Of a stretch of 25,100 nt of DNA, positions 23,607 through 25,100 are shown one piece after another. Position 1 is the stretch's first letter, and each line of letters starts with the position of its first letter. The translations under genes were made by a program, and so were the position numbers. The notes under the pieces are model-generated. The model was not told where the DNA came from. It ran no database searches and saw nothing but the letters and a program-made list of their open reading frames with translations. The DNA comes from a virus. Where the stretch lies: positions 1 to 25,100 of IMG/VR virus record IMGVR_UViG_3300024262_000222; one strand, written 5' to 3'.

Positions 23607-23825
23607 CTAGCCTAAGCGCTGTAGGGCCTTCATAGCCTGTAGTAAGTGGTCTACTACGTCTTTGTAAGCGGCTTTACGGGTAGGGTTGCGAGGTCTTCCG
23701 TACTTCTTACCGAGCTGTATATCACCCGCGAGTTCGTTGATAGTACCCCAAAGCTTGTCGGCGCTAGCCTTCTCGGAGTCTTCTGGGGACTCCAGTAGGG
23801 ACTCCATGCGTTCGCGTACCGACAT
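23607..23825 (-). CDS. small protein, unknown
   Basis: A 72-residue protein. ATG at 23825 overlaps the preceding stop (TAATG). The first 14 residues, MSVRERMESLLESP, contain an LLE reminiscent of the leaders of nearby genes, though the match is short. The remainder is a mixed helix (KLWGTINELAGDIQLGKKYG, then AAYKDVVDHLLQAMKALQRL) with a basic centre. No family recognised. Confidence 0.65.
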   Translation of the reverse strand: MSVRERMESLLESPEDSEKASADKLWGTINELAGDIQLGKKYGRPRNPTRKAAYKDVVDHLLQAMKALQRLG

Positions 23826-24088
23826 TATTTCATCGCCGATAGAGCTAGGAGGTCCTGCTGGATGTTGTATAGCCTAGACCCTATGTCGGAGCCGCCAACA
23901 GCCCCTTTTTTTCCGTATACACCTAAGGATTTTAGGTGCTTATTAAGCTGTTGGGCGAGGTCTTGTGCTTGTAGGATGTGCTTGTACATCTTCTTAGCTA
24001 CAGCAGCAGCTTCGGGAGCCCCCTCTTGTAACTCCGAGCCTAACCGCGCAGATACAGATTCTAGGGCAGATACAATTTCGGGGGTCAT
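23825..24088 (-). CDS. small helical protein, unknown, leader-like N-terminus
   Basis: An 87-residue protein, ATG at 24088 with AGGA upstream. Its N-terminus MTPEIVSALESVSARLGSEL has L9, E10, S11, V12 and L16 in the register of the shared leader, followed by a possible cleavage region ELQEGAPEA. Helices follow (KKMYKHILQAQDLAQQLNKH), then a Gly-rich hinge and a short C-terminal helix. No family recognised. Confidence 0.68.
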   Translation of the reverse strand: MTPEIVSALESVSARLGSELQEGAPEAAAVAKKMYKHILQAQDLAQQLNKHLKSLGVYGKKGAVGGSDIGSRLYNIQQDLLALSAMK

Positions 24089-24123
24089 GGATAAGATCCT
24101 ACCACAATATGTATATCGGGTAC

Positions 24124-24510
24124 CTAAAATCCCTTACCACACAGCTGGCAGGTACCTTCTTTCTCTGCGTTCATATTACTAGTCCATTCAACAGTATGGG
24201 GGCAGTGAAGTCTTAAGTCGTGAAGCTTTTCGTAGATGATCCCTATTCTAGCGTTAGCCTTGGCTAGGCTAGCTCGGGCCTTGGCCATTTCTTTCTTTAT
24301 GTAGGACTCATCGTAAGACTCTATGAGGTTATAGCGAGTATCGTGCTGTTCATGCAGCTCCCGCAAAAGTGAACCAGCTAAATAGTGACATCCGTGTGGT
24401 CCGGGATAGCAGTGGGAGGTCTTATCTCCGATAGGCTCGCTACATACACCACAGTGGTTGGTGGTGTACCAGGACTTAACTCGTAACTTGGGTTTGGGTT
24501 TGTAATCCAT
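24124..24510 (-). CDS. Cys/His-rich (zinc-binding-like) small protein
   Basis: A 128-residue protein. N-terminal Cys/His set NHCGVCSEPIGDKTSHCYPG with PHGCH (about 18-42), a central helix with coiled-coil character (SYIKKEMAKARASLAKANAR), and a C-terminal set LHCPH...GTCQLCGKGF. The two Cys/His ends could bind zinc, either as separate knuckles or brought together by the helix. ATG at 24510 has no good Shine-Dalgarno, and upstream lies the 25-bp palindrome at 24532-24556, so it may be regulated. It is the first clear gene after the capsid terminator. Function unknown. Confidence 0.7.
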   Translation of the reverse strand: MDYKPKPKLRVKSWYTTNHCGVCSEPIGDKTSHCYPGPHGCHYLAGSLLRELHEQHDTRYNLIESYDESYIKKEMAKARASLAKANARIGIIYEKLHDLRLHCPHTVEWTSNMNAEKEGTCQLCGKGF

Positions 24511-24520
24511 GAGGTTCTTA

Positions 24521-24655
24521 CTACACTAGGCAACTATTAAGTTCAACTTGATAGTTCAAAATAAAACCTAACCAGCCCCATTTGAGGGTTCCCCGCGCGG
24601 AGGTACTACCAAGCCAGGGGCCGAATTGTACAGAGGTGTTACTGGGGTCGTTCAC
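24521..24655 (-). CDS. possible 44-residue ORF (doubtful)
   Basis: A GTG at 24655 opens 44 codons beginning V-N-D-P-S-N-T-S-V-Q-F-G and ending in a TAG at 24521, ten bases before the next gene's ATG. The Shine-Dalgarno is weak (GGG) and composition differs from neighbours (GC-rich middle, Trp-rich product). If real it would explain how the gene at 24124-24510, which lacks its own Shine-Dalgarno, is translated. I regard it as unproven. Confidence 0.2.
   Translation of the reverse strand: MNDPSNTSVQFGPWLGSTSARGTLKWGWLGFILNYQVELNSCLV
24532..24556. promoter_or_regulatory. 25-bp near-perfect palindrome, operator-like
   Basis: Arms AACTATTAAGTT (24532-24543) and AACTTGATAGTT (24545-24556) around a single C are inverted repeats with 11 of 12 positions matching. 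The 1-base centre is too tight for a hairpin loop, so a dimeric DNA-binding protein site is more likely. It lies 22-46 bases before the ATG at 24510, where it could cover a promoter or transcription start. Confidence 0.6.
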
Positions 24656-24762
24656 ACGTATACCCGCGCGCTTTGCTCTGGGGCGGTTAGGTCAAGTCTC
24701 CATTTACTTTTAGACTACTTGATAAAGCTACCAACTACCATAGCGGGACCATGAAAATAGAA

Positions 24763-24796
24763 AAACCCTCTGCGATTCGTTCATCACAGAGGGTTT
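24763..24796 (-). terminator. rho-independent terminator after the major capsid gene
   Basis: Perfect 10-bp stem AAACCCTCTG/CAGAGGGTTT with a 14-base loop; the minus strand continues into a T-rich stretch (TTTTTC after GGG). It lies 48 bases after the capsid stop and should terminate this abundant transcript. Confidence 0.92.
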
Positions 24797-24843
24797 ATCA
24801 ATTCCGTAAAACGCTGTCAAGCGTTACGCATCAGATTCTGAAA

Positions 24844-25100
24844 TTACAGATTCTGAATGCGTACTTGGCCATAGAACTCGGATCTTAAAAGTTTTTTGGC
24901 ATACCTTGTGCGGAGACCCTTGCGGAACGAGAAGTCGTTCGGATCAAGGAAGGTCGGAGTAACCTGTAGAGGGATGTATGGAGCCCATACGTAACCTGCA
25001 TCGAGGTAGCTACCGCCCTTAAGGCCGATTAGCATCTGGTCGCGGCTGAAGAACGGATCTTCGTACACAAGCCATTTGTTGCTAAGGGTACCAGTTTTGT
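24844..25100 (-). CDS. major capsid protein, T4 gp23-type (C-terminal part only)
   Basis: The last 85 codons or so of a gene running in from the right edge. The visible end includes TGTLSNKWLVYEDPFFSRDQ, then DAGYVWAPYIPLQVTPTFLD, PNDFSFRKGLRTRYAKKLLR and the stop TAA at 24844. The 'APYIPLQ-TPT--DP-DF--RKG--TRYAKK' block is a hallmark of gp23-like HK97-fold capsid proteins of T4-related myoviruses. No true start is in the window: GTG at 25068 is an internal Val. A strong terminator follows. The T4-type capsid implies a prohead protease, which supports the leader-peptide idea discussed for the small genes. Confidence 0.9.
   Translation of the reverse strand, partial: KTGTLSNKWLVYEDPFFSRDQMLIGLKGGSYLDAGYVWAPYIPLQVTPTFLDPNDFSFRKGLRTRYAKKLLRSEFYGQVRIQNL

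Larger units (their letters stand above)
24511..24843 (-). other. 333-base gap between the capsid gene and the next gene
   Basis: The gap holds the capsid terminator (24763-24796) and the palindrome (24532-24556). I see no convincing sigma-70 or T4-late-type (TATAAATA) promoter on the minus strand, although one is expected after the terminator. A GC-rich stretch (24594-24670) has complementary ends CGCGCGG/CCGCGCG. Confidence 0.7.

Noticed and set aside
24594-24670. tRNA gene (77 bases with a 7-bp acceptor-like stem)
   Set aside because: There is no T-arm GGTTC motif in place, no credible D or anticodon arm, and position 8 is not U. I saw no tRNA elsewhere.
1-25100. Stop-codon reassignment
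   Set aside because: TAG, TAA and TGA all end convincing genes here and no gene shows in-frame stops.
1-25100. CRISPR arrays, insertion sequences, integration sites
   Set aside because: No regularly spaced repeats, transposase genes, integrase or terminal inverted repeats were seen.

Overview
The window is a late (virion morphogenesis) region of a contractile-tailed, myovirus-type bacteriophage. Every gene I can support is on the minus strand, so the region reads right to left. The evidence is a T4-type major capsid protein C-terminus, a contractile sheath, tail tubes, a 1504-residue tape measure protein, a gp53/LysM-like protein, a baseplate hub and an OB-fold spike with an HxH tip. Most genes have Shine-Dalgarno sequences (AAGGAG/AGGAG), overlap as TAATG or TAGTG, and use all three stop codons, so the host is a bacterium and the code is standard. 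I cannot name the host. The tape-measure length predicts a tail of about 225 nm (0.15 nm per residue, inference).

Layout in transcription order: the 3' end of the major capsid gene (24844-25100) and its terminator; a 333-base gap with a 25-bp near-perfect palindrome; five small genes including a Cys-rich protein (23319-24510 and 22867-23280); a neck/connector block (20203-22825); a Lys-rich/acidic protein (19637-20188); a probable tail terminator (18852-19628); a Pro-Ala-rich protein; homing endonuclease 2; the sheath; a small protein; tail tube 1 with a strong terminator; a second tail-tube paralogue; a class II (B12-dependent) ribonucleotide reductase; a basic membrane-active-looking protein; a 59-residue protein and terminator; an HNH-like/ribbon-helix-helix protein; the tape-measure chaperone with a probable programmed -1 frameshift; homing endonuclease 1; the tape measure; gp53-like, hub, spike and a small protein; then the start of one more gene at the left edge.

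The main points of interest are: (1) a shared N-terminal leader, T-x-x-L-L-E-x-V-R-x-x-L-E-x-K, in at least three and perhaps six unlinked small proteins, which looks like a capsid-targeting/prohead-protease propeptide and would define a set of packaged proteins; (2) a textbook TTTCCCT slippery heptamer plus hairpin giving a 52-residue extension of the chaperone; (3) two LAGLIDADG genes wedged directly in front of the two longest tail genes, one of which starts with the same MAEL codons as the sheath behind it, suggesting how it inserted; (4) two tail-tube paralogues, one with a Gly/Ala-rich insertion; (5) a metabolic gene (class II RNR, with an unusual insertion between its active-site cysteines) inside the tail module.
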